Source: Pedosphaera sp. (GTDB lineage Bacteria; Verrucomicrobiota; Verrucomicrobiia; Limisphaerales; DSYF01). From it: 46,849 bases of DNA. The translations under genes and the position numbers were made by a program. The DNA lies in the NCBI GenBank assembly GCA_017853715.1, contig JAFMIZ010000010.1, forward strand, positions 1 through 46,849, written 5' to 3'. The notes below the pieces were generated by a model. It was not told the origin of the DNA. It worked only from the letters and a program-made list of their open reading frames with translations, and made no database searches. Positions 37,270-46,849 of this stretch are shown one piece after another. Numbering within the stretch: the first letter of the stretch is position 1; each line of letters opens with the position of its first letter.

Positions 37270-39582
37270 TCACGCCATCGCGCGGGCGATGGAGTTCCAC
37301 CAGCCGTCGTGGAGTTCGGTAAGCGGGGCGGAGAATTCGCCGGCGCTGGTCTTGATGGTCAGCTTGTCGCCGCCCACGGTGCCGATCTGCACGGCGGGCA
37401 CACCGAGCAGCTTCGCGCGCTCGATGACTTTCGTCGCGTTGATGGCTTTCGTGCTGATGACCACGCGGCTTTGGGTCTCGCCGAAGAGCAACGCGTCGAG
37501 GCGCACGTCTTTGATTTCGCTCAGGTCCACGGTGGCGCCCAGCAGGCGCGGCGTGTCCTTGGCGATGAGTTCGCTGATGCAGCTTTCGGCCAGCGCCACG
37601 GCAAGGCCGCCGTCGCTGCAGTCGTGCGCGCTCTTGATGTCGCCCGTGTGGATCAGCCCCAGCAGCGACGTGTGCAGCGTCTTCGCGACGTCGAGGTCGC
37701 AACGGGGCGGGCTGCCGGTCTTCTTGCCATGGATGACCTGCAGATAGGCGCTGCCGCCGAGGCCAAGGATCGGGTCGGCGGTGTCCACGGGCGTGCCGAG
37801 CAAAATGATGGCGTCGCCTTCGTCCTTGAACCATTGCGTGGTGATGTGCTCGGGCTTCTCGATGAGGCCCACGACGGCGACGGTCGGCGTGGGGTCGATG
37901 GGGCCGCTCGGGTTCTGGTTGTAGAGCGAGCAGTTGCCGCCCGTGACGGGCGCGTTGAATGCGCGGCAGCCGTCGGCCAGGCCGCGCACGGATTCCTGCA
38001 TCTGCCAGAACAGCTCCGGCTTGTGCGGGTTCGCCATGTTGAGGTTGTCCGTCGCGCCGAGCGGCACGGCGCCGGAGCAGGCGAGGTTGCGGCAGCACTC
38101 GGCCATCGCGGCCTTCCCGCCTTCGTAGGGATCGAGGTAAACGTAGACGCCGTTGCAATCCACGCTCATGGCGATGAACTTGTCCGGCACCTTCGCGGCG
38201 GCCGGGTTCGATTCGCACTGCGGCACGCAATCGGCCTTGATGCGCAGCACCGCGGCGTCGCTGCCGGGGCACACGATCGAGTTGTCGCGCACCATGTGGT
38301 CGTACTGGCGGTAGACCCAGTTCTTCGACGCGATGCTCGGCCACGCGAGCAGCTTCTTCAAATCGTCCATCGGCGACTTCGTGTCCGCGATGCCCTCGAG
38401 CCGGAACGCGCGGACTTCCTTCAGGTAGGCCGGCTCCTGCGAGGCGCGCTGATATACGGGTGATTCGTCGGCGATCTTCTTCGCGGGGATGTCGGCCACG
38501 ATCTTGCCGTTGTGTCGCACGACCATGCGGCCCGTGTCGGTCACGACGCCGACCTCGGCCCACGGCAGGTCCCACTTGTCGAAGATGCGCTTCACTTCGG
38601 CCTCGTGGCCTTTCTTCACGATGATCAGCATGCGCTCCTGCGATTCGGAGAGCATGATCTCGTAGCTCGACATGTTCGGCACGCGTTGCGGCACCTTGTT
38701 GAGTTCGATCTCGATGCCCGTGCCCGCGCGCGCGGCGGTTTCGCACGTGGAGCAGGTCAGGCCCGCGGCCCCCATGTCCTGGATGCCCGCCACGCAACCG
38801 GTGGCCAGCAGTTCGAGGCACGCTTCGCACACGAGCTTTTCCATGAACGGATCGCCGACCTGGACGGCGCCGCGCTGTTGCTGCGCGGATTCGTCGGTCA
38901 GATCCTGCGAAGCGAACGCCGCGCCCGCGAGGCCGTCGCGGCCGGTGGCCGGGCCGACGTAGAACACGGGATTGCCGATGCCCTTGGCCGCCCCGCGCGC
39001 GATCTGGTCATGGCGCAGCACGCCGAGGCAGAACGCGTTCACCAGCGGGTTGCCCTCGTAGCTCTTGTCGAAATACACCTCGCCCGCGATCGTCGGGATG
39101 CCGAAGCAATTGCCGTAATGCGCGATGCCGCTGACGACGCCCGAGAACAGGCGGCGCACCTCGGGATTCGAGAGTTCGCCGAAGCGCAGCGAGTTCAACG
39201 CCGCGATGGGCCGCGCGCCCATGGTGAAGATGTCGCGCACGATGCCGCCCACGCCCGTGGCCGCGCCCTGGAAGGGCTCGACCGCGCTCGGGTGGTTGTG
39301 CGACTCGATCTTGAACGCGATGGCGAGGTCGTCGCCGATGTCGATGATGCCGGCGTTCTCCTCGCCCGCGCCGACGAGGATCTTCGGCGACTTGGTGGGG
39401 AACGTCTTCAGCAGCGGCTTGGTGTTCTTGTAGGAGCAATGCTCGCTCCACATCACCGAGAAGATGCCGAGCTCGGTGTAGCTGGGTTCGCGGCCCCCGA
39501 GGATCTCCTTGGCGTGGGCGTATTCCTCGGGCGTCAGGTTGTGTTTGGCAACCAGTTCAGGCGTGATGGCGGGTTCGGTCAT
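37270..39582 (-). CDS. purL: Phosphoribosylformylglycinamidine synthase subunit PurL (small type)
   Basis: 770 residues from the ATG at 39582 ([21 protein letters not shown]), the size of the Bacillus-type PurL that works with separate PurS and PurQ. It makes formylglycinamidine ribonucleotide from FGAR, ATP and glutamine-derived ammonia. Seen are [38 protein letters not shown] (ATP and metal site), [15 protein letters not shown] and GGNCSLYNQ with the later [12 protein letters not shown]. It is the last gene of purS-purQ-purL and converges on the pseudopilin-like gene. Confidence 0.98.
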   Translation of the reverse strand: MTEPAITPELVAKHNLTPEEYAHAKEILGGREPSYTELGIFSVMWSEHCSYKNTKPLLKTFPTKSPKILVGAGEENAGIIDIGDDLAIAFKIESHNHPSAVEPFQGAATGVGGIVRDIFTMGARPIAALNSLRFGELSNPEVRRLFSGVVSGIAHYGNCFGIPTIAGEVYFDKSYEGNPLVNAFCLGVLRHDQIARGAAKGIGNPVFYVGPATGRDGLAGAAFASQDLTDESAQQQRGAVQVGDPFMEKLVCEACLELLATGCVAGIQDMGAAGLTCSTCETAARAGTGIEIELNKVPQRVPNMSSYEIMLSESQERMLIIVKKGHEAEVKRIFDKWDLPWAEVGVVTDTGRMVVRHNGKIVADIPAKKIADESPVYQRASQEPAYLKEVRAFRLEGIADTKSPMDDLKKLLAWPSIASKNWVYRQYDHMVRDNSIVCPGSDAAVLRIKADCVPQCESNPAAAKVPDKFIAMSVDCNGVYVYLDPYEGGKAAMAECCRNLACSGAVPLGATDNLNMANPHKPELFWQMQESVRGLADGCRAFNAPVTGGNCSLYNQNPSGPIDPTPTVAVVGLIEKPEHITTQWFKDEGDAIILLGTPVDTADPILGLGGSAYLQVIHGKKTGSPPRCDLDVAKTLHTSLLGLIHTGDIKSAHDCSDGGLAVALAESCISELIAKDTPRLLGATVDLSEIKDVRLDALLFGETQSRVVISTKAINATKVIERAKLLGVPAVQIGTVGGDKLTIKTSAGEFSAPLTELHDGWWNSIARAMA

Positions 39583-39618
39583 TTGAAATCTAAATGGCAA
39601 GTTTACGGACTTCTGCGC

Positions 39619-40332
<714 letters not shown>

Positions 40333-40462
40333 GAAATTCGGAAGTCGTGGTTTCAGGCGTGGCGGCAGGGGTGAAAGGGCGAAAGGGTGAAAAGGAGACT
40401 TCGCGAATTGCTCCCTTTCTCCTTTTCTCCTCTGCTCCCTTTCAGTTCAGCCAGCGCGGTGA
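40333..40462. repeat. Purine/pyrimidine-rich imperfect palindrome between purS and purQ
   Basis: A GA-rich arm (GTGAAAGGGCGAAAGGGTG around 40370-40390) is followed by a CT-rich arm (CTCCCTTTCTCCTTTTCTCC around 40410-40430). The two can pair imperfectly. Similar CT-rich tracts ending in CCCTTTCAG occur in the spacers near 44.95 kb and 46.35 kb, so this looks like a dispersed intergenic element placed inside the pur operon. Confidence 0.45.
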
Positions 40463-40705
40463 TCATTCGATCTCCAGCTTGTAGTCCTCGATGATCGGGT
40501 TGCTGAGGAGCTTGTGGCACGCGTCGTCGATGGCCTTCTGCGCGGCGGCTTTGTCGGTGCCGGGCGTGAGATCGATCTCGATGTATTTGCCGATGTGGAC
40601 GCCCGCAACGCCGTGGTAACCCATGTGTTCGAGGGCCTGCTTGACCGTGATGCCCTGCGGGTCAACGACGGCCTTCTTCGGAGTGATGATGATCTTCGCT
40701 TTCAT
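40463..40705 (-). CDS. purS: Phosphoribosylformylglycinamidine synthase subunit PurS
   Basis: 80 residues, the usual length. It forms the small dimer that bridges PurL and PurQ. The N-terminal strand MKAKIIITPKKAVVDPQG, then GITVKQALEHMGYHGVAGV, and the GKYIEIDL strand match the family (TPKxxVLDPQG motif). It is the first gene of purSQL and lies 78 bp downstream of the mutS stop on the opposite side (mutS is upstream in minus-strand order only after a gap, same strand), so cotranscription with mutS is possible. Confidence 0.97.
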   Translation of the reverse strand: MKAKIIITPKKAVVDPQGITVKQALEHMGYHGVAGVHIGKYIEIDLTPGTDKAAAQKAIDDACHKLLSNPIIEDYKLEIE

Positions 40706-40783
40706 TGGGACGACGGGGTTGCCGCCGAACGCCGATTTTTAGCCAACCGGCCGCCCCGGGCGAGAAGTTTCTGAAATCAGCGG

Positions 40784-43393
<2,610 letters not shown>

Positions 43394-43574
43394 GCGTGGC
43401 CCAGAAGTTAAAAAGAATCCGCCCAACGTCGAAGGAATTCTGTGCACATCCGCTCTTGCACAGCAAACCCTTGAGCGCTGTTGCGGCTTCAGGCAACCTG
43501 CGGACCAGCAAGTCCCCGACGGTGGGCGGTCATCACCGGGGAGGCACAAAAATCACCCAACCACCGAGGCGGCC

Positions 43575-44804
43575 ATGCGTAAAGTCTTTCACGCCCTCAC
43601 GCTGAATCTGCACCAGCCCCCCGGCAATCTGCCTTGGCTCCTCGATCACAACGAATGGGAGGCCAAGGAGATCCTCTGGGCGCTCGACCGCATGCCGCGC
43701 GCCTTGTGGGGTTACGAGGATGTCGCCCGCGTGCATCTCGCCATGTCCGGCACCTTGCTGGAGACGTTGATGGATCCGGCCTTCCAGGAACGCGTGTTCG
43801 GCATCGTCAAATGCGGCGACCTGCTCTGGCACCTGCAGAACCGCAACCTCTTCGAGATCCTCGGCACCGGGTTTTATCATCCCGTGCTGGCGTTGATTCC
43901 CGCGGCGGATCGCGCGGACCACCTCAGCCGCTGGCGCGGCCTCGCGGAGCACGTGTTCTGGCGGAAGAATTTTCAGGGTTTCTGGCCCCCCGAGATGGGC
44001 TTCCGCATGGAACTCATCCCGTTGCTCAAGCGCCTGGGCTATCGCTACGTCATGGTGGACAGCCACCACGTCGAACCCGTGGGCGACATGCGTTGGGAGG
44101 AGGTGCGGTATCGTCCGCACTTCGCGCGCTATGGCGGCGAGGAGATCATCGTGGTGGTCCGCGACCGCGAATTGTCCGATGCCCAGCTGTCCGGCATGGA
44201 CGCGGGTTGGTTCATGCACGAGGTGCACGAGCGCACCCAGCATTGCGATTTCCCGCCGCTCGTGCTCACCGCCACGGATGGCGACAACGGCGGCTGGTTC
44301 CGCAACACCAGCGAGCAGGGCAATTTCTGGTATGTCTGCTACCGTGAACTGCTCAACTGGGTGCGCGCGGGAAAGACCGAGGTGCAGCCGACCTTCATCC
44401 ACGATTACCTCGATCAATACGGGGCGCATGGCGAAGTCACCGTGCGCGCGGGCGCGTGGAACACCGGCTGGCATCACGGCGTGGATTTCCTGCAATGGAC
44501 CGGTTCGCAGACCCAGCAGGATGCCTTGCAACGCATCCACGACTTCAGCGCCGGGCTGCACGCGACCGCGCAGCGGGCGCAGGAGCTCAAAGTGGACTCC
44601 GGCGAATTCTCCCGCTCGCTGGAGCAGGCCCGCTGGCGGCTCTTGCGGGCCGAGACGAGTTGCAACCTCTTCTGGGGCGAAGCGTGGGTGCACCGCATCC
44701 ACGGTGACTTGGACGATGCCGCCCTGCATCTGGCCCAGGCTCAAGCCCTGATTCCGCCTCCCCCGGAAAGATCAGATGATTCCCTTGCCGCAGCCAACCC
44801 TTGA
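43575..44804 (+). CDS. Glycoside hydrolase family 57 protein
   Basis: 409 residues from the ATG at 43575. The N-terminal LTLNLHQPPGNL matches the first conserved GH57 motif (HxHQP-like). FQGFWPPEMGF supplies the likely nucleophile Glu140 (motif 3), and LTATDGDNGGWF holds the likely acid Asp235 (motif 4). GH57 members are retaining alpha-glucan enzymes such as amylases, 4-alpha-glucanotransferases and branching enzymes; which one this is cannot be told. There is no signal peptide, so it should be cytoplasmic and act on glycogen or maltodextrin. It is divergent from mutS with 181 bp between starts and stands alone. Confidence 0.88.
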   Translation: MRKVFHALTLNLHQPPGNLPWLLDHNEWEAKEILWALDRMPRALWGYEDVARVHLAMSGTLLETLMDPAFQERVFGIVKCGDLLWHLQNRNLFEILGTGFYHPVLALIPAADRADHLSRWRGLAEHVFWRKNFQGFWPPEMGFRMELIPLLKRLGYRYVMVDSHHVEPVGDMRWEEVRYRPHFARYGGEEIIVVVRDRELSDAQLSGMDAGWFMHEVHERTQHCDFPPLVLTATDGDNGGWFRNTSEQGNFWYVCYRELLNWVRAGKTEVQPTFIHDYLDQYGAHGEVTVRAGAWNTGWHHGVDFLQWTGSQTQQDALQRIHDFSAGLHATAQRAQELKVDSGEFSRSLEQARWRLLRAETSCNLFWGEAWVHRIHGDLDDAALHLAQAQALIPPPPERSDDSLAAANP

Positions 44805-45141
44805 CCACCTGCCGCTCCTCACGGCTGCGCGCGTCGGAGCGCGGCCAATCAACGTCCAATGATCATTGACCAATGACGTTTCGCCCTTGGGCGTTGAGTG
44901 TTAAATGTTGAATGTCCCGAGTTGAATGTTCCCCCCTTGGCCCTTGAGCTGCCCTTTCCCCTTTCAGCGTGTCAGCTTTTTCCCCGCCGCTCTCCCCTCT
45001 GCTCTCCCGACGTGAGTCTCCATTTGCCATCATGTTCCATGCCTATTTCCCGGCGTGACAACCCGCAGCCCCAACCGCTACAAACTCCCCATGGCAACAA
45101 GGTCGGGCGCTATCGTGGAGTTCAACCGCGCCCACTGAACC
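44805..45141. repeat. Intergenic spacer made of degenerate repeats
   Basis: No gene is seen. At 44848-44877 lies a small palindromic array (AACGTC...GACGTT enclosing CAATGATCATTG). At 44890-44930 are degenerate GTTGAATGTT-type direct repeats (GTTGAGTGTT, AATGTTGAATGT, GTTGAATGTT). At 44945-45005 there is a CT-rich tract containing CAGCGTGTCAGCTTTTTCC (44965-44983), which recurs exactly at 46393-46411. Confidence 0.6.
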
Positions 45142-45663
45142 ATGAAAGCCACGCTCCAAGTCATCAATCAAATGCAGGCCGATGGCGTGATTGGCCAATA
45201 CGCCATCGGCGGCGCGGTCGGCGCCACCTTCTACCTCGAACCTTCCGCCACGCTCGACATTGACATCTTCGTCACCCTGCACGCTCCCCCGGGCAGCGTG
45301 CTGATTTCTCTCCAGCCCGTCTATGACTACCTGGTCCGGGACCACCACTATCAGCAGGAGGGCGAGTATATCGTCGTTGAGGGCTGGCAGGTGCAATTCC
45401 TCCCCCCCGGCGACGCCTTGGGCGAGGAGGCCATCGCCCAAGCCATTCCTACACAAGTGGACGATGTCCCCACCCGCGTCATGACCGCCGAGCACCTGGT
45501 CGCGCTCGCCCTCCAACTCGGACGCGGCAAGGATTTCAGCCGCATCCTCCAGTTCATCGAGGCGGGCGTCCTCGATGCCGCCCGATTGGACCCTATTTTG
45601 ACCCGCTTTCAGCTCCTTGCCAAATGGGAGGATTTCGGCGATAAGTTTCTCAGGAAAACATGA
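45142..45663 (+). CDS. Nucleotidyltransferase-fold protein (AbiEii-like, putative toxin)
   Basis: 173 residues. IGGAVGATFYLEPSATLDID is an NTase-fold pattern: the Gly-Gly pair (23-24) on the first helix, then the Asp-x-Asp metal pair (Asp39, Asp41) in LDIDIFV. VMTAEHLVALALQLGRGKD with a helical C-terminus (LLAKWEDFGDKFLRKT) fits AbiEii/MNT-type proteins. Such proteins transfer nucleotides to tRNA or proteins and often act as toxins. Its stop overlaps the start of a 53-residue gene (ATGA), so the two form a translationally coupled pair. Whether it is a toxin or a housekeeping NTase is not shown by sequence. Confidence 0.75.
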   Translation: MKATLQVINQMQADGVIGQYAIGGAVGATFYLEPSATLDIDIFVTLHAPPGSVLISLQPVYDYLVRDHHYQQEGEYIVVEGWQVQFLPPGDALGEEAIAQAIPTQVDDVPTRVMTAEHLVALALQLGRGKDFSRILQFIEAGVLDAARLDPILTRFQLLAKWEDFGDKFLRKT

Positions 45664-45821
45664 GTGACTTCATGCGCAAAGTTTTGGCGAGCAAACGCGA
45701 GACCCGCAAGCGTCTGGCGGAGCTGCCGTTTGCCCAGAAGCTCGTGCTGCTCGAAAAACTCCGCGACCGCAGCCTCGCAATCGCGGCCAGCTCCCTCCGC
45801 CAGCAGCATCGGCTCGGCTGA
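45660..45821 (+). CDS. Small 53-residue partner of the nucleotidyltransferase
   Basis: The frame starts at the ATG overlapping the upstream stop by 4 bp and encodes 53 residues, MSDFMRKVLASKRETRKRL then AELPFAQKLVLLEKLRDRSL, ending QQHRLG. It is basic and helical, with heptad-like leucines. The tight coupling argues that it is a real gene. The likely role is an antitoxin or cofactor of the nucleotidyltransferase, by context only. No recognised DNA-binding motif is present. Confidence 0.65.
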   Translation: MSDFMRKVLASKRETRKRLAELPFAQKLVLLEKLRDRSLAIAASSLRQQHRLG

Positions 45822-45894
45822 TTCTCCCCGCTCTCTGCTTTTCCCCGGCCCTGGGTGCGCTTGCGTCTTTCTCCGGTAACGCCAGCCTTGCCGC

Positions 45895-46148
45895 ATGACC
45901 GCCAAAGTATCGGTCAAATGCCAAACCGTCATTCCCCAGGCCATCCGCGACCAGGCCCGCATCAAGGCGGTGGATCAGCTGGAGGTGGGTTGCGCCCATG
46001 GTTTGATCGTGATGCGCAAACGCCGGGCGCGCACCCCGGCGCGGGTTCGCGCCTGCTCCTTGCGGTCGCAACCTGCCGGAAATCAGCGCACCCGACGAGG
46101 CTGTCGTGACCCGGGTGGTCGCGCGCGCGGAGCCGCCGCTCATGGATG
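45895..46148 (+). pseudogene. Frameshifted AbrB/MazE-type antitoxin relict
   Basis: The start reads MTAKVSVKCQTVIPQAIRDQ followed by KAVDQLEVGCAHGLIVMRKR, a SpoVT-AbrB swapped-hairpin DNA-binding domain of VapB-type antitoxins. After about residue 52 the frame is lost. The expected helix continues in another frame (LLLAVA, 46049-46067) and then in a third (LPEISAPDEAVVTRVVARAE, from about 46072). At least two indels are therefore present. It overlaps the PIN-like fragment that follows, as vapB normally overlaps vapC. Confidence 0.72.
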
Positions 46149-46280
46149 CGCGCCATTTTCGATGCCAACGTCGTGGCCAGCGCGAGCTTCTGGCAGGGCA
46201 AACCCTTTGACTGCCTGACGGCTTGGGCCCAGGGCCGCCCTGAGGCTGGCCAAGCCGAGGAACGGAAGTGTAACCCATAA
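46146..46280 (+). pseudogene. Truncated PIN-domain toxin (VapC-like) fragment
   Basis: Only the first third of a PIN domain is left: MRAIFDANVVASASFWQGKP then FDCLTAWAQGRPEAG, followed by unrelated residues and a stop. The FDANVV motif holds the first catalytic Asp. A normal VapC would be about 130-140 residues; here homology ends near 46250. The break coincides with a cluster of GTGTTACCTATGTT repeats that looks like an insertion-sequence end. The toxin is certainly inactive. Confidence 0.7.
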
Positions 46281-46330
46281 CTAAAATGTGTTACCTATGT
46301 TCTGAACCAGAAGTGTTACCTATGTTTTGA
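46268..46330. mobile_element. Possible insertion-sequence end with repeated sites
   Basis: Two near-identical sites, GTGTTACCTATGTTCTGA (from 46288) and GTGTTACCTATGTTTTGA (from 46313), lie 25 bp apart, with a degenerate third GTGTAACCCATAAC at 46268. Tandem sites like these occur at the ends of IS21-type elements, where transposase binds. No transposase gene is present, so this would be a remnant that cut the PIN toxin gene. Family assignment is from memory and uncertain. Confidence 0.45.
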
Positions 46331-46455
46331 CTGGACGTTTTGTCTCCCTTTCTCCGCTCTCCCCTCTGCGCTCTCCACTCTTCTTGTCTTGTCAGCGTGT
46401 CAGCTTTTTCCTCCACCGCTCCCCCCTCGCAACTTCAGCCCCTTCGCGCTAGTGT
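46331..46455. repeat. CT-rich spacer with copy of the 44.97 kb repeat
   Basis: The spacer is strongly pyrimidine-rich (TCTCCCTTTCTCC, CTCTCCCCTCTGCGCTCTCC) and contains CAGCGTGTCAGCTTTTTCC (46393-46411), identical to 44965-44983, followed in both places by CCGCT and a C-rich tract. No gene is seen. Confidence 0.6.
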
Positions 46456-46849
46456 ATGATTGCCATGAAGCTCCTCCTGCTCTTCGCCCTGCTCGCCGCG
46501 TTGCCGTGGTTGTGCATCCTCGGCGGGTGTTTCCGCGCGCCGTCGCCGCCGCCCGAGGCGGAGAACGACCCCTTTGCGTCTGCCCGGCGGCGGATGGTGG
46601 ACCAGCAATTGCGCGCCCCCGGTCGGGATATCACCGACCCCCGCGTCCTGGCCGTCCTCCGCACCGTCCCTCGCCATGAATTTGTCCCCCTTGAACATCG
46701 CGCCGAGGCCTACGCCGATTCCCCGCTGCCCATCGGCTGCGGCCAGACCATTTCCCAGCCCTACATCGTCGCCTTCATGACCGAGCAGCTCGACCCGCAG
46801 CCGTCCGACCGCGTGCTGGAGATCGGCACGGGCTCCGGCTATCAGGCCG
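46456..46849 (+). CDS. Exported protein-L-isoaspartate O-methyltransferase (partial)
   Basis: The gene is cut by the window end after 131 residues. Start at 46456 or the second ATG at 46465. A lipoprotein-type signal ([20 protein letters not shown], Cys25) precedes a PIMT catalytic start: [60 protein letters not shown] and the SAM-binding motif [12 protein letters not shown]. The enzyme repairs isoaspartyl residues in aged proteins. Export is unusual, because the cofactor is cytoplasmic; an anchored enzyme facing the cytoplasm is also possible. The C-terminal half is not in the window. Confidence 0.88.
   Translation, partial: MIAMKLLLLFALLAALPWLCILGGCFRAPSPPPEAENDPFASARRRMVDQQLRAPGRDITDPRVLAVLRTVPRHEFVPLEHRAEAYADSPLPIGCGQTISQPYIVAFMTEQLDPQPSDRVLEIGTGSGYQA

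Noticed and set aside
44890..44930. CRISPR-like array from the GTTGAATGTT repeats
   Set aside because: Repeats are short, degenerate and lack regular spacers; no cas genes nearby.

Overview
The window reads as a chromosomal segment of a Gram-negative bacterium of the Planctomycetes-Verrucomicrobia-Chlamydiae group, most likely a Verrucomicrobiota member related to the Pedosphaera/Limisphaera lineage. This is inferred, not tested. It rests on the high-GC coding style, the large secreted DUF1800 protein with thrombospondin-type-3 repeats followed by a Tat-exported DUF1501 protein and a pseudopilin-like protein, a decayed secreted protein with the C-terminal domain common in this phylum, and a small lineage-type hypothetical protein. 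MCE, RND and lipoprotein genes show that there is an outer membrane.

Layout. Positions 1-641 hold no intact gene. Positions 642-7360 carry a tight seven-gene minus-strand run: YceI-like periplasmic protein, type III polyketide synthase, FAD monooxygenase, UbiE-like methyltransferase, MlaE-like permease, MlaF-like ATPase with most catalytic motifs lost, and MlaD-like MCE protein. A tRNA-Arg(TCG), a small membrane protein and hisI follow on the same strand. dnaA (9187) lies divergently behind a 519-bp spacer with imperfect DnaA-box-like sites. Next come an ABC exporter ATPase without adjacent permeases, a tRNA-dihydrouridine synthase and an exported S9 peptidase. A frameshifted secreted-protein relict (14.9-15.9 kb) precedes the chaperone block dnaK-groES-groEL (minus strand), which ends in a clear terminator.

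Positions 20.5-29.9 kb hold a small hypothetical protein, adenylate kinase, an APC permease fused to a universal-stress domain, an RND pump with its lipoprotein adaptor, and purF. Positions 30.0-37.2 kb hold the DUF1800/DUF1501/pseudopilin-like trio. Positions 37.3-40.7 kb hold purS-purQ-purL, followed by mutS, which carries two unusual in-frame insertions encoded by palindromic DNA. A GH57 glycosidase follows. The right end is accessory: a nucleotidyltransferase with a 53-residue partner, a broken AbrB/PIN toxin-antitoxin pair beside repeats that look like an insertion-sequence end, and the start of an exported protein-L-isoaspartate methyltransferase.

The most interesting system is the 642-7360 operon. 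It appears to couple synthesis and tailoring of a polyketide lipid or quinone-like compound with a periplasmic lipid-binding protein and an MCE envelope lipid transporter whose ATPase looks catalytically degenerate.
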